This document shows positions 11,091 through 24,765 of a DNA stretch of 64,000 nt, piece by piece; position 1 is the first letter of the stretch, and each line of letters begins with the position of its first letter. Source of the DNA: Pagrus major (lineage: Eukaryota; Chordata; Actinopteri; Spariformes; Sparidae). The notes below the pieces were generated by a model, which had not been told where the DNA came from, searched no databases, and saw only the letters and a program-made list of their open reading frames with translations. The DNA is taken from assembly GCF_040436345.1 (NCBI RefSeq), contig NC_133230.1, positions 12,348,197 to 12,412,196 of the forward strand, given 5' to 3'. A program made the translations under genes and the position numbers.

Positions 11091-14000
11091 ATGGCTACGG
11101 CGAGCACCTCAGGGCAGAGCACCTTCGGGCTCGGGAGGAAAAAGAAGAACCCCGGTCTCATGGATCAGATTACCAAGTTCTTTGGAGGAGACAAAAAGAA
11201 AAGGAGCAAGGTGAGTATTGATGCGTCTGCATTTTAAAGGGATAGTTCAGGGTTTTTTTCTTAATGTTAGTAAAGTACAATACCACAATACTGTGCTGTG
11301 ACTTTTGTTGAATTTGGAAACATTTGCTTTCAAGTCAAGTCAGTGGCTTAAAGACTCAAGAAGTCCAGTTCCTCCATAGACTCACCTGATTTTCTGATAT
11401 ATGAATTCTGAGGACGGTTTTGTTGATGTCGTATGAAAACCAGAATGTCAGCTCTTCATAATCTAGGAAAAAGAAAACTTTTTTATTTATGTGACAGTGT
11501 GAAGATTTTAATATTATCCACTGGGTTTGTAAAAGTTGTGATAAAGCTGAAGATGTAGAAGAATTTCCTCAACCCATTAAGGAACGCAAAATAAGATAAA
11601 ATAACGTAATAATTAGAAAAACAACTGACAGAAAATTTCTACTGAACTGCGAGAGCAGGATAACTGCCTTTTGTGGAGTATTCTGCAATTATAATGCCAT
11701 AAATCATTAAAAAAAATATCTTACAAAAAAGAAAAAAAAACAGGAATCCATGTTTTCAACTTTTTCAATTGCCAATAATGGAAAAAATTAGGGCTCCACA
11801 CGCTAAACATGTAGATTTACATTTTTACTTTCAAACTCACTTGCCGCCTGCGAAAAGTACATTTCTCAGCTTGGGGTTTTGCTCGTAGCTGAAGGGATTT
11901 GGAGAGTGTCTGGTTAAAGAACCAGTGAGCGCTTATTTGCCAAACCAGAATCTCCTTGATTGTGATTCGAGTTTGGCGATTTACCTTCATTCCTCTTTGA
12001 TTTTAAGGGAGTAATGCCGCCTGGCGTGCAGTGTATTTTGTGAGAAGTAAGATGCAACAAGATTTTTATGTCATTAAAAAAAAAAAAAGAAAAGAAAATT
12101 CATACTCAGAAAACTTTTTTCAAGTTTAAAAATGTATTTTTGCAAATGGAGCCTTTCCTTTACTTTCATCTCTATCTTTTATAAAGTTTAATCTGAAACA
12201 ATTCTTAAATTTATAATAATATTATTGGGACTGTTGACTTGGATCAAAATGTTTAAGTGGCTGTGATTGTTAAGATACTGACTTTTAAGGGTCATCTTTG
12301 TTAGAAAAGTTACTTTCAGAGTCTCTTTCCCAACTCGTCAAACAGCGACGCTCTGGGATTGTAGGTCGAGTCGGCCGCCATCACAAAGCGTTTGGAAAAG
12401 AGACTCAAAAATCAGCTTTTCTCACAAACATGACCTTTATTGTGACACTTCAGTGGTACAGATTTAACACCTGGCATTTCTAATCTGCAGTTATTCAGCA
12501 GTTCACATAATTTATCTGAGTTTATAAGTTAAAGAATAATAAAAACCTACTCACTGAAATGTTGTGAGGGAAAACATGAGCCTAAACTAAATTTACAATA
12601 GATGCACGTAAATTGAGTTTGTAATGTGACGCTGATCTGAGCTGCAGATTGAAAACCTCAGACGGATAAAAAACCTCTTTCAAGATCAAGACTGAACGCT
12701 GTGTGATGGGAGGGGCCCTCAGGAGTCAGAGCTGCTCTCATACAGACCTCCTTTCATCTCACATGAGGAGCTGCAGCACAATGTATCATGGATCACAAAT
12801 ATTTTAGATGGATGAAGATCTTTTCCATCGTATGTTACAGGCTTTCTGTCCTGCATTTGCATGATAATACAGAGCCAAAAGAAAACCCCACAAAGACGGA
12901 TATCTAGACGTGAAAGGTGTCTTTTTAGGGCGCTCGTGAAACATAGCAGAAAACACACGTAAATTACGACAATCAAACGGCGTATTTTCTGTCAGACTGC
13001 AGGACGAATCAGCCGTCAGCAGTGCAGGCAGAGATGGTCAGATGAGGTTATTGTGAAGGTTTGCAGGACTTTCTAGTTTCATACTAAGAGTTTTTATTTT
13101 ATTTGACCTTAAATGATTAATTCTGCAGATTTCTTCTACTTCATTTCTCTCTCACATCATGTGACTCTCCACTCAGCAGGGCCTCGAAACTACTGTAATT
13201 ATTGTAATTATTATATAAGGAGGTACGGCGCAGCTAGGACACGCTTTCAGGAAAATAACTGATGTCTGTTGGAGCTCATGCCGAGCTAATCCATCATGAA
13301 TACACTGCGTGAAAAGATTTTAGTTACACGCTGCTTCAGGGTCTAAAAAACCTGATGCATTTCTGATTTGACTCATATCCGATTTCACAGCAGCTTTGCT
13401 CCATCTTGTGCAGCAGTAATTTGACCTCTGTTGATCCTCACAGGGGTCGTTCAGGGGCCACTCTGCCTCCTCACCCCTGCAGTCCTCCACTCGCCGCCGG
13501 ACCAATGAAAATGCTGTGGTGCATTTCTTCAGGAGCTTTGTAAGTTTCTTATAACCGACCGTACACACGTTGATCCATGTGCATAAAGTCACTTATTTTT
13601 GCTTCATGCTAACATCCTGAGTTTCATCCAAACAGTTTGATGTATTACTCAGAACAAGTCAGAACAAAGAACAAAACCATTTTTCCTCCAATGTTGAACT
13701 GTCAGTTTTTCCTTTTGATTTGCTTTTGGATCCGACTTTTGGCATCAAAACTGCGGCAGCGTCTCAAGAACAGCACGCTGAACTGTTTTTCCTCGGCTCC
13801 CTCACAGATTACAAAGCTGCGTGACTCCTTCATTTACATAAAAAAAGGAACGGGAGAAGGTTTCAATCAGCAGCTCAATCATCTGTTTGTTTCACAACAG
13901 AGTTTTGTTGTTCTGTTTTCCTGCCCGGCCCAATCAGTCATTCTGTTTGTTTGTTTGTTTGTTTGTTGCTTGGTGTCTCTCAGGTTTCCTCCCCTCGTCC

Positions 14001-17000
14001 TAAATCCAGGGTGAGTCTCATTTTTTCACAATATCTTGTTTTTGTTAATCATTCCAGGGGTGAAGATGCAGAGATGCACTGATAATTCAAAAGAAGACTT
14101 CTGATCACGCTTTAGCCGTGTTCTCCATCATTTCTCTCAGTGTCAAATTTAAACAGCTGAAGTTTCTTGAATGACGTTTTAAGCTTTTTATTGGATTTCC
14201 ACTTTAGGCTTCACTGGGTACCTTGGGGTCGGTCTTTTGGGGGCTTTAGGCCATCATGTGTGGTACTTATAGCTTTGGCACCATCCAGTGGTAGTAGGCC
14301 TATCACTACCACTGCTCCTATCCTCCTCCCTCAGTGGATCTGACCTGAAGACAATTTGTCAAGTTTTTACAAACAAAAATGCAAGCCATCAATAAAATGT
14401 GTAAGATGCTATAGTCATAGTCTAGGTTTGTGTATAAGCATGGTAACATTTGCTAATAGGCACTAAACACTAGTTGAGCCAATTAGCAGTAACAGTAGTT
14501 TTAAAGTAATGTTTAGCTATTAGCATTACACACTATTTAAGCTAGTTAGCATAAAACATTAGTTTGGTTAATTAGACTAAAAACTAGTGTAATATTAGCT
14601 AATTAGAAGCAAAAACTAGTTTTAAGCTAATGTTTAGCTATTAAAATTAAACACTAGTTTAGCCAACTAGCACTAACAATGGTTTTCAGCTATTGATTAG
14701 CTATTAGCACTAAATATCAGCACAGCAACTAAACACTTGTTTAGCTAATTACATGTAGGAGTAAACACTAGTTTTAAGATAATGTTACACTATAAGCATT
14801 ATATATTTCTCTTGCTTATATTTCAAACTAAATGATAATTTTACCATTTATTGATGGAACTGCATGTTTTACATGGGTGGTGCCAAACCAGTGGGTCAGG
14901 ACCGCTCCAGTGAGTCACATTATAGACCTGAGGGGTCACAGTGTGTTCTCTCCTCTTAAACATGATTTGGAGAGTATACGTATACGGTGGAAAAGTCACT
15001 CTTTAGCACAAAAACTCATGCGTCAGGGACCAGAAACCAAAAATTTTTGGTTCTTACACTAATTAATCAACCATCACATCATGGCCTAATCTCACCATCT
15101 TATATCTTTAACTGGATGATGCCTCTACACTCTCATCTCATCATGTCACTGTCTGTTTCTTTCTCATCTCCAGTGGAGAGACGTCTTGGGCTTGGTACGT
15201 CACACAACCCTCCCTTCTCCAGTCAAACAATAGCCCCACTGCTGACACAACCTGTGTGTGTGTGTGTGTGTAGAGAGCTCCTCTGCATTGTCTCCTTTGT
15301 GTGCAGTGCACCTGTTACCTAACCTTCACGCTCCTCCTGTCTCTTTCTCTGCTTTGTGCCTCGCAAAGAAATATCTTTTATACTCCAGCACGTTGATTTT
15401 ACACACATTCAAAAGGAGGGATGATTCACCAGTGTTTACATACAGTAGCTGAAAAGCTTACAGCAGCTCACTCTCCCACAGAAAACCGCTTTCATTCACT
15501 GATTCATCAGTCGAAAAGATTGATTTATTCGTTATTGACACCATCGAGTATTGGCTTATTGGTGAATTAATTTTCTTTGCTTCAATCCAGAGCGGCTCAC
15601 TGCTTCTGGATGACTTTGAAACTGCTCAACTATTTATGAACCACAACCGGTAAACATATTCTCTTAGGACCTCTTGGCCTGCATCACCTCACTCCTCCTC
15701 CTCCTCCTCCGCCTCTCTTTCACAACTCTCGTTCCCTGTAACATCTCCATCCTCTCTGTGCCAGAGATGACTCACCGATACATCTGTTTTGCCTTTCCAC
15801 CCTCCTTTGTTTCTTCTCATCTGTCTGGTGACTCTGGACAGCCATTCGTGTGTCATTTGATGGCCATTGACCACTTGCGCGTCCATCTTTTCACTGTGGA
15901 CTTTACCTCGTCCTTGCCATCCATTCTCTTCCTCCTGAAGGTTTCCTGAGTCTGGTCCTGTCACGTGTTCTTGTTTTCCCTCCGTGTCTCGATCATGTTA
16001 TTCTCTCAGACAACAGAGACGACTCTTCAGCATTACACTGCTGCTGTTGCAGGGAAACCACAGTTTTGTTGTTTTGTCCCGCAGCTTAGGTGCAGTAAAA
16101 GTAAAAATAAGGTTATGGATTTTTATCAACCTGCGCTCAAATAACACGACTTTACACTTTCAAGTTACATGCAATTTTGTGTGCAGGTGATGCACCAGTC
16201 TTACTTTATTATTTTAGTGAGTTAAAATTACTGACCGTTGAATTTTTGGTGTCACACAGGACACGATCAGCGGTCTCCATCCGTCCCAGTCGTCCTCCCT
16301 ATGTGAAATTTCTTGCTCTTTTTCCTACTTCACTTGACTTCCTCCTTTGCTACCCTAGTAATGGCTACAACCACTAGAGGTCGCCGTCTAACAAGAAAAT
16401 ACAGGTCGTAATAAACTGCTTTTGCAGTCGACCTATATGGTCTTTTTCTGACGAGGATGAGCTAAATAAAACTACTTGGTTCAGTTTAGGTAACTTAAAA
16501 ACATTACATCCATTAACTTCGAAAAAATCAGCGTTGCCTCTCAGTTTCTGATGGGACACAAACACCAGTCTCTTGGGGGAAAGTCTCTGTCCATCAGCCC
16601 CAATGTCCACCCACATGTTTTATATGTGGTATTGTGGTTTCTGTCTTTTTTACTCAAAACTTAATTGCTAAGTTAAACTTAATTAAACTTGGATCGGCGT
16701 ATCACCTGCATGCAAAATTGGAATTTGTCGTATGTACTGCACACAATTTGAAGGTCTACAGGTGTGTTATTTGTACACAGATTGTAGCTCTAGACCTTTA
16801 CAATTCAAGTATAGTTTTTAAAAGTTATATGATTTCAAAAACCTCCCATCACTTCATCGTTATTATCAACAAGGGAATTTCAGCTTCTTCATATCAGGAC
16901 ATATTATATGTGGCTATGTGTTTTTTGTCCAACAACTGTAATAACTGTGCCCTCTATAACATATTTAAGCAATTGTTTTGGGCATTTTGTTAAAGAAGTC

Positions 17001-17870
17001 AGACATCTCTGACGCTCTGAGATTAAATGTTCCTCATCTCGTTAAAAAAATAAGGCCATCGATATAAAACGAGTTAAACGTCTGGTTAAAGGTTAGACCA
17101 TGACGGAGCAGCAGGGCGCTGGTTTCAGGTCTCCATCTGTGCTTATAGAGCATTTTTTTCTAGGCCTCGTCGCCGCGTGCCGAGAGCACAAAGTCACCGG
17201 TCAGAAGACGCAGAGACCAAAGCACACTGTCCAGACTCTTCAACCTGGTGAGCTTTTTACCGCACGTTTGAATCCTTGTTTCACTCTGATTTTTCCTCTT
17301 TGTATTGAAAAACTGGGCTTCATAAACACTGTTTCCTGTCTGTGTTTAATGCTACAGTGATGCTCTCGTCAGAGATCAGTGAGTAATAAATAAAAGCAGT
17401 ATAATAAGTCATCGTTTTAAGTTCACTCATCTTCTTCATCGACACGCTTACACAGCCAGGGAAGAGGATTAGGACCACTGTGTCTTTTCACAGTGGCCCT
17501 AATCCTCTTCACACACATCAGCCTGTCATCATAATGAACTAATGAATTAAAGAGCAACATTTTCATTTTTACAGTGACACTACATCTAAACACAGACATT
17601 AAACTTGTCATACTTGGTTTCATTGATTCGTTTTCTGTAAATCTACCTCGACTCTTCTGAGGCTTTATTTTCAGCGTGGACGATCTCCTTCACTCCCAAT
17701 AAATGTGAAGCATTCGACAATCAAATCTTTCAGCGACAACAAAGCCCCACATTCAATCTTACATGTCAGATGAACAGATGTTTTCTCAGCCCGTTCACCA
17801 TCCTCTTCCTTCTCTCCAGGGAGACACCAAGTCCCGTCCACCCCCTAAACGCTGGAGCACCATCTTCTAA
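11091..17870 (+). CDS. mbp: Myelin basic protein (fish type), six coding exons
   Basis: Coding exons are 11091-11210, 13444-13539, 13984-14010, 15174-15194, 17164-17247 and 17820-17870. All have GT donors and AG acceptors, all introns are phase 0, and they total 399 nt for 132 residues. MBP is the basic cytoplasmic protein that binds acidic lipid and glues the inner faces of the myelin membrane together. The product starts MATASTSG and holds MDQITKFFGGD. It then has the family core NENAVVHFF (mammalian ENPVVHFF) and the Pro/Ser/Arg stretch VSSPRPKS. It ends STLSRLFNL then GDTKSRPPPKRWSTIF, the short C-terminus I know from fish MBP instead of the mammalian MARR end. Arg and Lys are abundant throughout, as expected. 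Exons 3 and 4 are microexons of 27 and 21 nt and could be alternatively spliced, as MBP exons are in mammals. Zebrafish has mbpa and mbpb; this resembles mbpa. Confidence 0.93.
14440..14790 (+). repeat. Degenerate minisatellite in mbp intron 3
   Basis: Imperfect units combine TTTAGCTATTAGCA, CTAATTAG and AAACACTAGTTTTA, repeated about six to eight times with drift. The same words occur upstream of the gene at 9975-10078. Confidence 0.65.
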
Positions 17871-18935
17871 GCTCTCCGCCGAGGACCAAACAGCAGATCC
17901 GACGCCGACGGGACAAGACAAAGAAGAAGAAGAAGAAGAAGAAGGAGGAACAGATCTGCAAGCGGCGGACTCACAACCTCAAGAAATGTTAACACACTAA
18001 CAGCGGCCTCCTGTACGTTTAGACGGTGACACCCATCATGAAATCCACCATGTGTAGGTGTTTTCTTTTTAATCCTACTCCTCAGCATATCTCGTCTCCG
18101 TCATTATGTAGCTGTTTAGCTGTAAATCACCCATTCAAGTATCTTGGTCTGATGGTGCTACTGTCTGCTGTCTGAAGTTTGTGCATGGCAGATGTTTTAT
18201 ATTTGTCTCCCGTCATCTGCATTTTTGTACACGAGTGACGCTTTATGTATCTCGCCGACTCTCACACCAAACAAGCCTTTGTTTTTTGTTTTTACACGTG
18301 AAGTCTAGACGGAGCGTTTGTGGTCGTCGTGCTCGAGTGAAATGTATGTCGCAAAAAAAGAAATGTATCTGAAAAACACAACTGGAAACCTTCAGTGTAT
18401 GAGCAGCGTGGACTCTAATATTGTTTTTACGTAACACTTTTGTTTCATTACGCTTCAGTGTAATTAAAAACACATGTACAGTACGATGTCATCCAAAGCG
18501 CCCTTTTCAAATGCACTGTTTAAACTAAATAATGCCAAAAGAACCGACTGGTCTGCTCTCTTTTCTTTTATCTGTTTGCATCTTAAATTAAGTTTGAAGT
18601 TTTAATGTTAGAAGATGATAAATGTGCGTTTTTATCTGATGGTCGGATAGTAAGTGGTTCATGGTGGGAGCATTCAGATGGTCGAGAAGAGGAGTTTTTT
18701 TGGGACAGTATGTTGATTTCAAATGTTCTGACGTGTCATTTTATTTTCGCATCCCGATTCTCTGTCTGCATGTTCACTTTAACAAAGTAGTCAAAACAAC
18801 TGTAAAGGTGTTTTTTTTGTTGTTGTTTTCTTTCTGAGGTTGCTGACGTGCGGTGGTGCTACAGGATTAGGAACTGATACTTAGAAAACTGAGTGTTTTG
18901 TTTCCTCTTAATGTAAAACTCTAACTGGAAATAAA
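17871..18935 (+). other. mbp 3' untranslated region with polyadenylation signal
   Basis: The stop TAA ends at 17870. The first clear AATAAA on the plus strand is at 18930-18935, giving a 3' UTR of about 1.07 kb. Long 3' UTRs are typical for MBP, whose mRNA is transported to the myelin sheath. No other gene lies in this stretch. Confidence 0.5.
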
Positions 18936-20573
18936 CATGTCTTCTTCTCTGTTATTAAATGGTTTAAAATCTGACAAAACTGTTTCCTTGGTTGCATCTA
19001 TTTTCAACCCAGTTGACCACAAAAGGTAACGCAAAAGGTTTTCTAGCTTCCTGGTTTACTTCGTGGTTATGCGCAAGTATCCTAAAGAAGAAGGAAGGGT
19101 CATCGCGTCACTGAATGTCGCTTTGGGGCCGGACAGAGGTGTCGGCTGTATTGAAGTCAATGGGAGATGCATGTGGAAACACACTAAAAGCCAACATACG
19201 GTGTCCGAAGCAGCCTCGATGTTTACTCTACAGCTGAATAACTGAGGAGGGAGGGAAAAAAATAAAGTACGTACGGCTTCTTAATCAACCCATGATCCAC
19301 CACTGGAAACACTCCCACACACATCTTGAAATATCCTCTGGAGGCCAATCATCCATCTCAGACATCGATCCCGAAGAGCTCACCTACATCAAGCTGTACA
19401 TGTTGTCCTACATATAATTACACACTTAAGGAGACCCAGAGGTGAGAAAAACCAATGTTTCTCATCATCAGAAAGCACAGATAGAACTTTTCAAGGACGA
19501 CTGGCCGAACACCACGATTAGCGAAGAGCTCCATCGTTTTCTCGCTCATGTTCCCACGATAATTGGCTCATCGTCGTAAAATCACATGAAGGTGAGGTGA
19601 GAGGTAATGTTTTCATTCATATCTTAGGCCACTGTTGGTCGTCTCTACACCAACACTGGTCATACACTTGTCAAGTAGCGGGAAATATCCAAACAAATGG
19701 ACGTTCGTTCTTCTTCTGTCGTTTCTCTGTACTGCGCCTGAATACGACAGGTTACATATAGTGTCGTGAAATACCATTTGCTCTTGTTGCACCTCTTTGT
19801 CGGGGTGTCGTCGGTGTTGTCAGTCTCATGTTTGCATTTAAATTGAAATCTCTCAACGCCACACGTCCACTGAATGCATCTGAATTCATTAAACAACAGT
19901 CCATATTAGCTCAGAGGTCTTTCACGACTGATGGGGGATGTTTTCATCAAACGCAGTGAATGTGAAGCGCTGCAGCGTCCATTTCCTGTGATTCAGTTGT
20001 GCAAATGAGACCTTTTTTTGCAGCACTGAGCAAGAGAGACCTCTGGTGCTCCAACACTGTGCTGCAAAAGTACTGTTCAGTGATCCGGTATGAGCCGAAC
20101 TGTTCTAGATTAATGCACAGTGCACAAGTTTAAATGAGCTTAGTTTATAGCTACATTAGTGGAGGATGTGATGGTTGTTAAAGTGACAGGACACCGACTG
20201 ACATCCCCGAAACAACAAGGCAGAATGGATGACACACTGTCTGAGGTCCATGTGGTTCACTGGGCTCTGGTTTACTGATGACAGACATGTCAAATTTTAT
20301 AAATACGGTACACCTTAACTAGGGCTGGGTATCATTATACTTTGTGAAAACTATTACAAAGTCTTCATTATTTGGGTCTTCTTGGTAATACGGCAAATGT
20401 CCATTTCTGTTCGGATTAACCAAGACGCATCAACGCCACGTTTACAAAGGCTCAATGTTTTCAGTTTTAGATTCCTCAGTGACCTCGAATAACCAATAAT
20501 GTTCACCGATGAGCCTCAAGGTTCTTGAATAAAACCCAACAGTCCATAATCAATCAGAAAAACCCAAACTGGT
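18936..20573. other. Intergenic between mbp and zbtb22 (tail to tail)
   Basis: No gene recognised. At about 20330 the sequence CTAGGGCTGGGTATC resembles the end of a hAT-type MITE, but I did not find the matching end. Otherwise there are unassigned short ORFs only. Confidence 0.4.
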
Positions 20574-20579
20574 TTTATT
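20574..20579 (-). terminator. Polyadenylation signal AATAAA, likely for zbtb22
   Basis: TTTATT on the plus strand reads AATAAA on the minus strand about 710 nt after the zbtb22 stop codon. Confidence 0.45.
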
Positions 20580-21289
20580 ACCGTATATACCAAGATTCAT
20601 TTTCTTTACATGTTGTGAAGAGACATCAATATGGCATAGAAAAACATGTTTTATACCTTTAGTATTTATTTCCTAATGCAGATCAATGGTAAATAATTTA
20701 TGTGCAAAATTAACTTCATTCGGGCTCGAGAAGTACATTCACAACACTGCTTATTACAGGTGTACAGCATCACTAAACAAGAACTGAGGCCACGTGGCAC
20801 CGCGCAAAATAAAAAAAGGATCACTTGAATGAAGCAGGTGATTGTTACTTTACTCTCCAAAATACCAAGGACATGAAAAGAGTGCACATACAAAAGTTAA
20901 AACATAAGTGGCTGCTCAAAGAAGCCTTCAATGATTAGAGTCCGTAGACTTTTAAAGTCATCATGACATTCATTGTCCTTCTTGTATGTATTTATGTCCC
21001 AGGCACCAGGACAAAATGTTGACAGTTAGCATTTCTGCAAACAGCTTAAAAGTCCACGTGTGCATCTCATGAACATGATGTTTTCCTGACGCTGAACAAG
21101 TGTTTTTTGTGCCTAAACCTAACCAGACCATAAGCACAGCATTGTCACAACATAAAATAGAAAACTGAACCTTAAGGAGTGTAAAGTTTCAAGATATCCC
21201 TGGTTTGCAGAAACATTAATTGCCAACATTCATTCTGGTGACTGGGTTGCAATTTAAGTGCCGTAAAAAAAAAAAAAGTATGTTTCACA

Positions 21290-23654
21290 TTAATTTCCAC
21301 TAAAGCTTTCACTCGCCTCCTCTTTGAAAACGTGACTCCCGGCGGCTACATTTTGTGACTGAGTTCTTAGCTGATCCACGATCCCAGACACACTGCCCAA
21401 CAGGCCACCCATCCCGTCCTCCATCTCCCCGTGAAAATCCACCTCCTCCACTTTCACTTGTCCTCCCGCTGCAAGAAAAGCCTCCCCGTCTTCAAATCCG
21501 TAACTGTAGCCGTCGTCCATATCGGCTGCTGGTGTGCTTGCGTTGTTGCCGTTAGCTGAGGAGCTGGAGGCAAGTCTCTCACATCGGGCCTGATGCCTGA
21601 GGAAGCTGTCCCTCCAGATGACTTTCTTCCCACACAGGCCGCACTCGTAGGGCCGCAGCCCCCCGTGAGTCTTAAGGTGCTTGGTTAGATGGTGCTTCAT
21701 CTTGAAGGACTTTGTGCAAACGGGACAGCCGAAGGGCCGTAGATTGAGGTGCTGCATCTTCACGTGCCGGTCACGCATGCTCTTCAGGGTGTAGGCTTTG
21801 CCACAGTGGCAGAAGTGGACTTTTCCCGTGTAGGGGGCGCCAGCGAGGGACACCGAGGAGGACGAAGATGGGGTTGGGGGTGAAGAGGGTGGTGGAAACG
21901 CAGCAGAGGATGGAGACGGATTGCGATTCGAGGTGGGAGTCAGTGAGCCACCTTGACCCACGCTGGTGGAGGGCCAGCTCACCTCCGAGCCTGCCACGGT
22001 GAAGTCAGGAGACACCGGCACTAAAGGCCTCTGGGACACCTGCCCTGTGCCATCTTCAATCTCGTCATACGTGCCTCTGCTGAAGGTCCCTTCCGTGAAA
22101 CACTCAAAGTCCGCATCCTCTTCCTCCTCATCGTCATCCTCGTCTTTACTGCAGCTGCCGGCCTCTCCCTCCTGAGGCCTCTGCTCTTGTTGAGACCAGG
22201 GACCTGTCTGCCACTGCAGCCGGGCTGAGACCGGACAGGACGGACCTGGAGCTCCTTCCCCTGTTTGGCAAGCGTGAACACCGGGCGGGCCTGAGGAGGG
22301 ATCACTTTCTACCAAGTTTCTCTGAACCTTCTCCTTCATCTCCTCCACACTGGCCTTCCCTGTGACATGTCCGGGACCTGCACTCTCATTTGTAATTGGG
22401 TGGAGGCCTGTTGGAGAAACGTAGAATAAAATCAGATGTAGAGAACTACAGCATATTAGTTTAGACTATTCACAGAATAGGTTGTTCGGCAGAGAAATAT
22501 TACTTGTGTTAAAAGTAAAATGAGGCTTTTGTGTCTTACCACAGTGTCCCATTTGTGTAAAGCCTTCCTTCCTCTCCACCGCCTCCTCTCCGACTCCCTC
22601 ATCGGCCTCGATCTCCCTTTTCTCACTCTTCCTCCTCTCCCGTGTCTCATCACAGTCGCCGCTCTCTCTACTCTTATCAAGCGGTCTATCGGTGTTCGCC
22701 GGCGCTCCCCGCTGTTGAAACCTGACTTTCTGCTTGAACGCGTCACCACCAGGGAACCCCCCGTGGTTCCGGGTATTATGTCCTGGCCCATCATGAACAA
22801 AGTGGCTTGTTTTGGCCTGGCTCGATACCCAGGCCTCCTCACAGCTGGTGTAATCACTATCCGCATATCCAGGGAGGGTGTCCAGTTGAGAGTCTGCTAA
22901 GTGCTGAGCCGATGAGGGCCGTGGACGCCCCCATCTAGGAAATTGCTGCGGGCGTCTCCATGTAGCTAATGGAGGTAACGCATCAGGCTTCCTCTCCTTC
23001 CTTCTTCCCTCCGTTTCCAGATATAAGCAGTCGGTGCTGCTCGGGGACTGCTGGCGAGATGCAGTGCCATGGTGAGCTACAGCCGCCTCTCCGGGGATGA
23101 CTTCCGCCGAGGGCCGCGGCCTCTTCAGGATCTCGGTGCACTTGTCCACGATGTGCCACATCTGGAGGAAACTGGCCACAGTGACGTAGTTAACAATGTC
23201 GTCGTGCACAATGCTCAGCTGGCCCGTGTAGGCAGAGCTCAGGACACTCTCGAAGGCCACTGGGTCCATAACTGAAGGTAGAGAAACAGTTGTGACATTC
23301 TTCAGTAACACCTGTTGAGAGATACGAACAAAAATGCTTAAAACTTTTAGGTATCTGGATGAAATTTGGGTTCAGTTAAGTGAAAAACAAACAACTTGTT
23401 TCTAATACATGAATCTGTGCACACAGCGCTGATGTACTCTGGCCTACCTGGTCATGAAAGTAAGGCGAGGATGCAGCGAGCACACAGCGGTGGGCCCTGA
23501 ACACTTGACCCTGCACCTGGATGGAGAGGTCACACAGCCGGCCCTCCTCCCGCTGCCGGTTCAGATTGTCCAGAACAGCAGCACGGGCCCCGGGGAAACA
23601 CACCTGGACCGTCAAACCAGCAGGAGCAGCTGAAGCACTGCAGGTCGGATCCAT
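21290..23654 (-). CDS. zbtb22: BTB/POZ and C2H2 zinc finger protein, ZBTB22 type
   Basis: Three coding exons on the minus strand: 23654-23448, 23311-22540 and 22407-21290. They total 2097 nt for 698 residues (human ZBTB22 is about 630). The start MDPTCSAS lies just after a splice acceptor, so the first exon is non-coding. The BTB domain spans about residues 10-135 across the first intron. It contains [20 protein letters not shown] and [10 protein letters not shown]; such domains dimerise and recruit co-repressors. A long disordered middle is rich in Ser, Pro and acidic residues ([12 protein letters not shown]). Three fingers lie at about 526-546, 554-574 and 581-602. The first has C-x-C spacing ([16 protein letters not shown]) and the third ends H-x3-C. 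Both traits, and the KSMRDRH motif, mark the ZBTB9/12/22 group; ZBTB22 fits best. Expected to be a nuclear transcription regulator. Confidence 0.82.
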
Positions 23655-23929
23655 CGCTACACACAAGTAAAGAAAAGATTGAAGCATTACAAAGTGACAC
23701 TGACGAGATCAACTCCTTAGTTATTGAAATTTGGATCGAACAACAAGACATTTTTCCATGTATCTTTTCCTTTATATGTTTGAGGACCACATTTGAATGA
23801 AATGTGTGGATAAGTTCGACATTTATCTGATATATTAAGGGTTAGTTGTGGGCAGGACACCGTGTGAGAAGATGATGCATCAGAGCCAAAGTAGCACATT
23901 TTTAAATGAGTTTATTTTATTGTCAATCT

Positions 23930-24000
23930 GACAAAAATACCGATCATCGGAAAATGCTGAATATTGGCCCCGATAATCGGCCAGTGCTGATTATCGGTCA
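23930..24000. repeat. Repeat fragment with CCGATAATCGG words
   Basis: Words such as ATACCGATCATCGG, CCCCGATAATCGGCC and GATTATCGGTC recur within 70 bp in the zbtb22 5' intron. They resemble inner parts of a fish DNA-transposon repeat. Ends are not defined. Confidence 0.35.
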
Positions 24001-24370
24001 ACACTTACTCTTGTTCAGAACTTTTATTTGACAAACCAAGAAACTTGAACAGTAAGATTTATATACTGAGTCATTACTTCAAAATGATCCATCATTTAAT
24101 TGGTTGTTTTCTAGATTAACACACAAAAATCCTTCCTCCAAATCATATAAACAAAAGCAGCTAAATCCTCATTACTGTGAGGCTGGGACGATGTATTGTT
24201 TGGTACATTTGCCTGACATCAATGAATCACTTACCTATATAACAGCTCTAACATCAGATACAACATAAGCAGGTTAATTGTCGATAAACATGAATTTTTT
24301 AGCCTGTTGTGGGCATCAAAAACTAAAAAAGCAGCGAGTTCCACCTGATGCTCGCTAGCTAGCTATCACT

Positions 24371-24710
24371 CAGCTAGCTTTTCAAGACATTAGCAATACA
24401 TTAGTTCACATTGCTCGTCATATAATGTAAATCTTGTCTTTAAAAGCGGTATCATCGACATGAACTCTGGTTGTGGCAGCTGTCAACACTGCCCCGTGTT
24501 TTCAACAGGGAAGCAACACAAAGGTGCATGCCTGCGTTAGCACCTAGCTAACCGAGGAGACGCTACTAGCTAGCTAACGTTAGCTTCTCAAGACACAAAG
24601 CAATACGTTAGCTCACATAGCTCGTCATATAATGTTAAGTGGTTGTCTTAAAAATATGTATTATAAGCATGAAGTCTGGTTGTGTCACCAGTCAACACTG
24701 CCCCGTGTTT
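24371..24710. repeat. Tandem duplication, about 130-bp units 209 bp apart
   Basis: 24371-24500 and 24580-24710 match in direct orientation. Shared blocks are CTCGTCATATAATGT and CAACACTGCCCCGTGTTT, plus a TTCAAGAC/CTCAAGAC start. Both are bordered by GCTAGCTAGC-type words. The second copy ends about 55 bp from the probable donor of the zbtb22 untranslated exon. Confidence 0.65.
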
Positions 24711-24765
24711 CCATCATCTAGGAAGCTACTAGCTAGTTAGCTAACGTTAGCTTAAGTTACTTTAC

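Noticed and set aside
16634-16993. 119-codon ORF inside mbp intron 4
   Set aside because: No recognised homology, AT-rich codons, and it lies within an intron of a well-supported gene.
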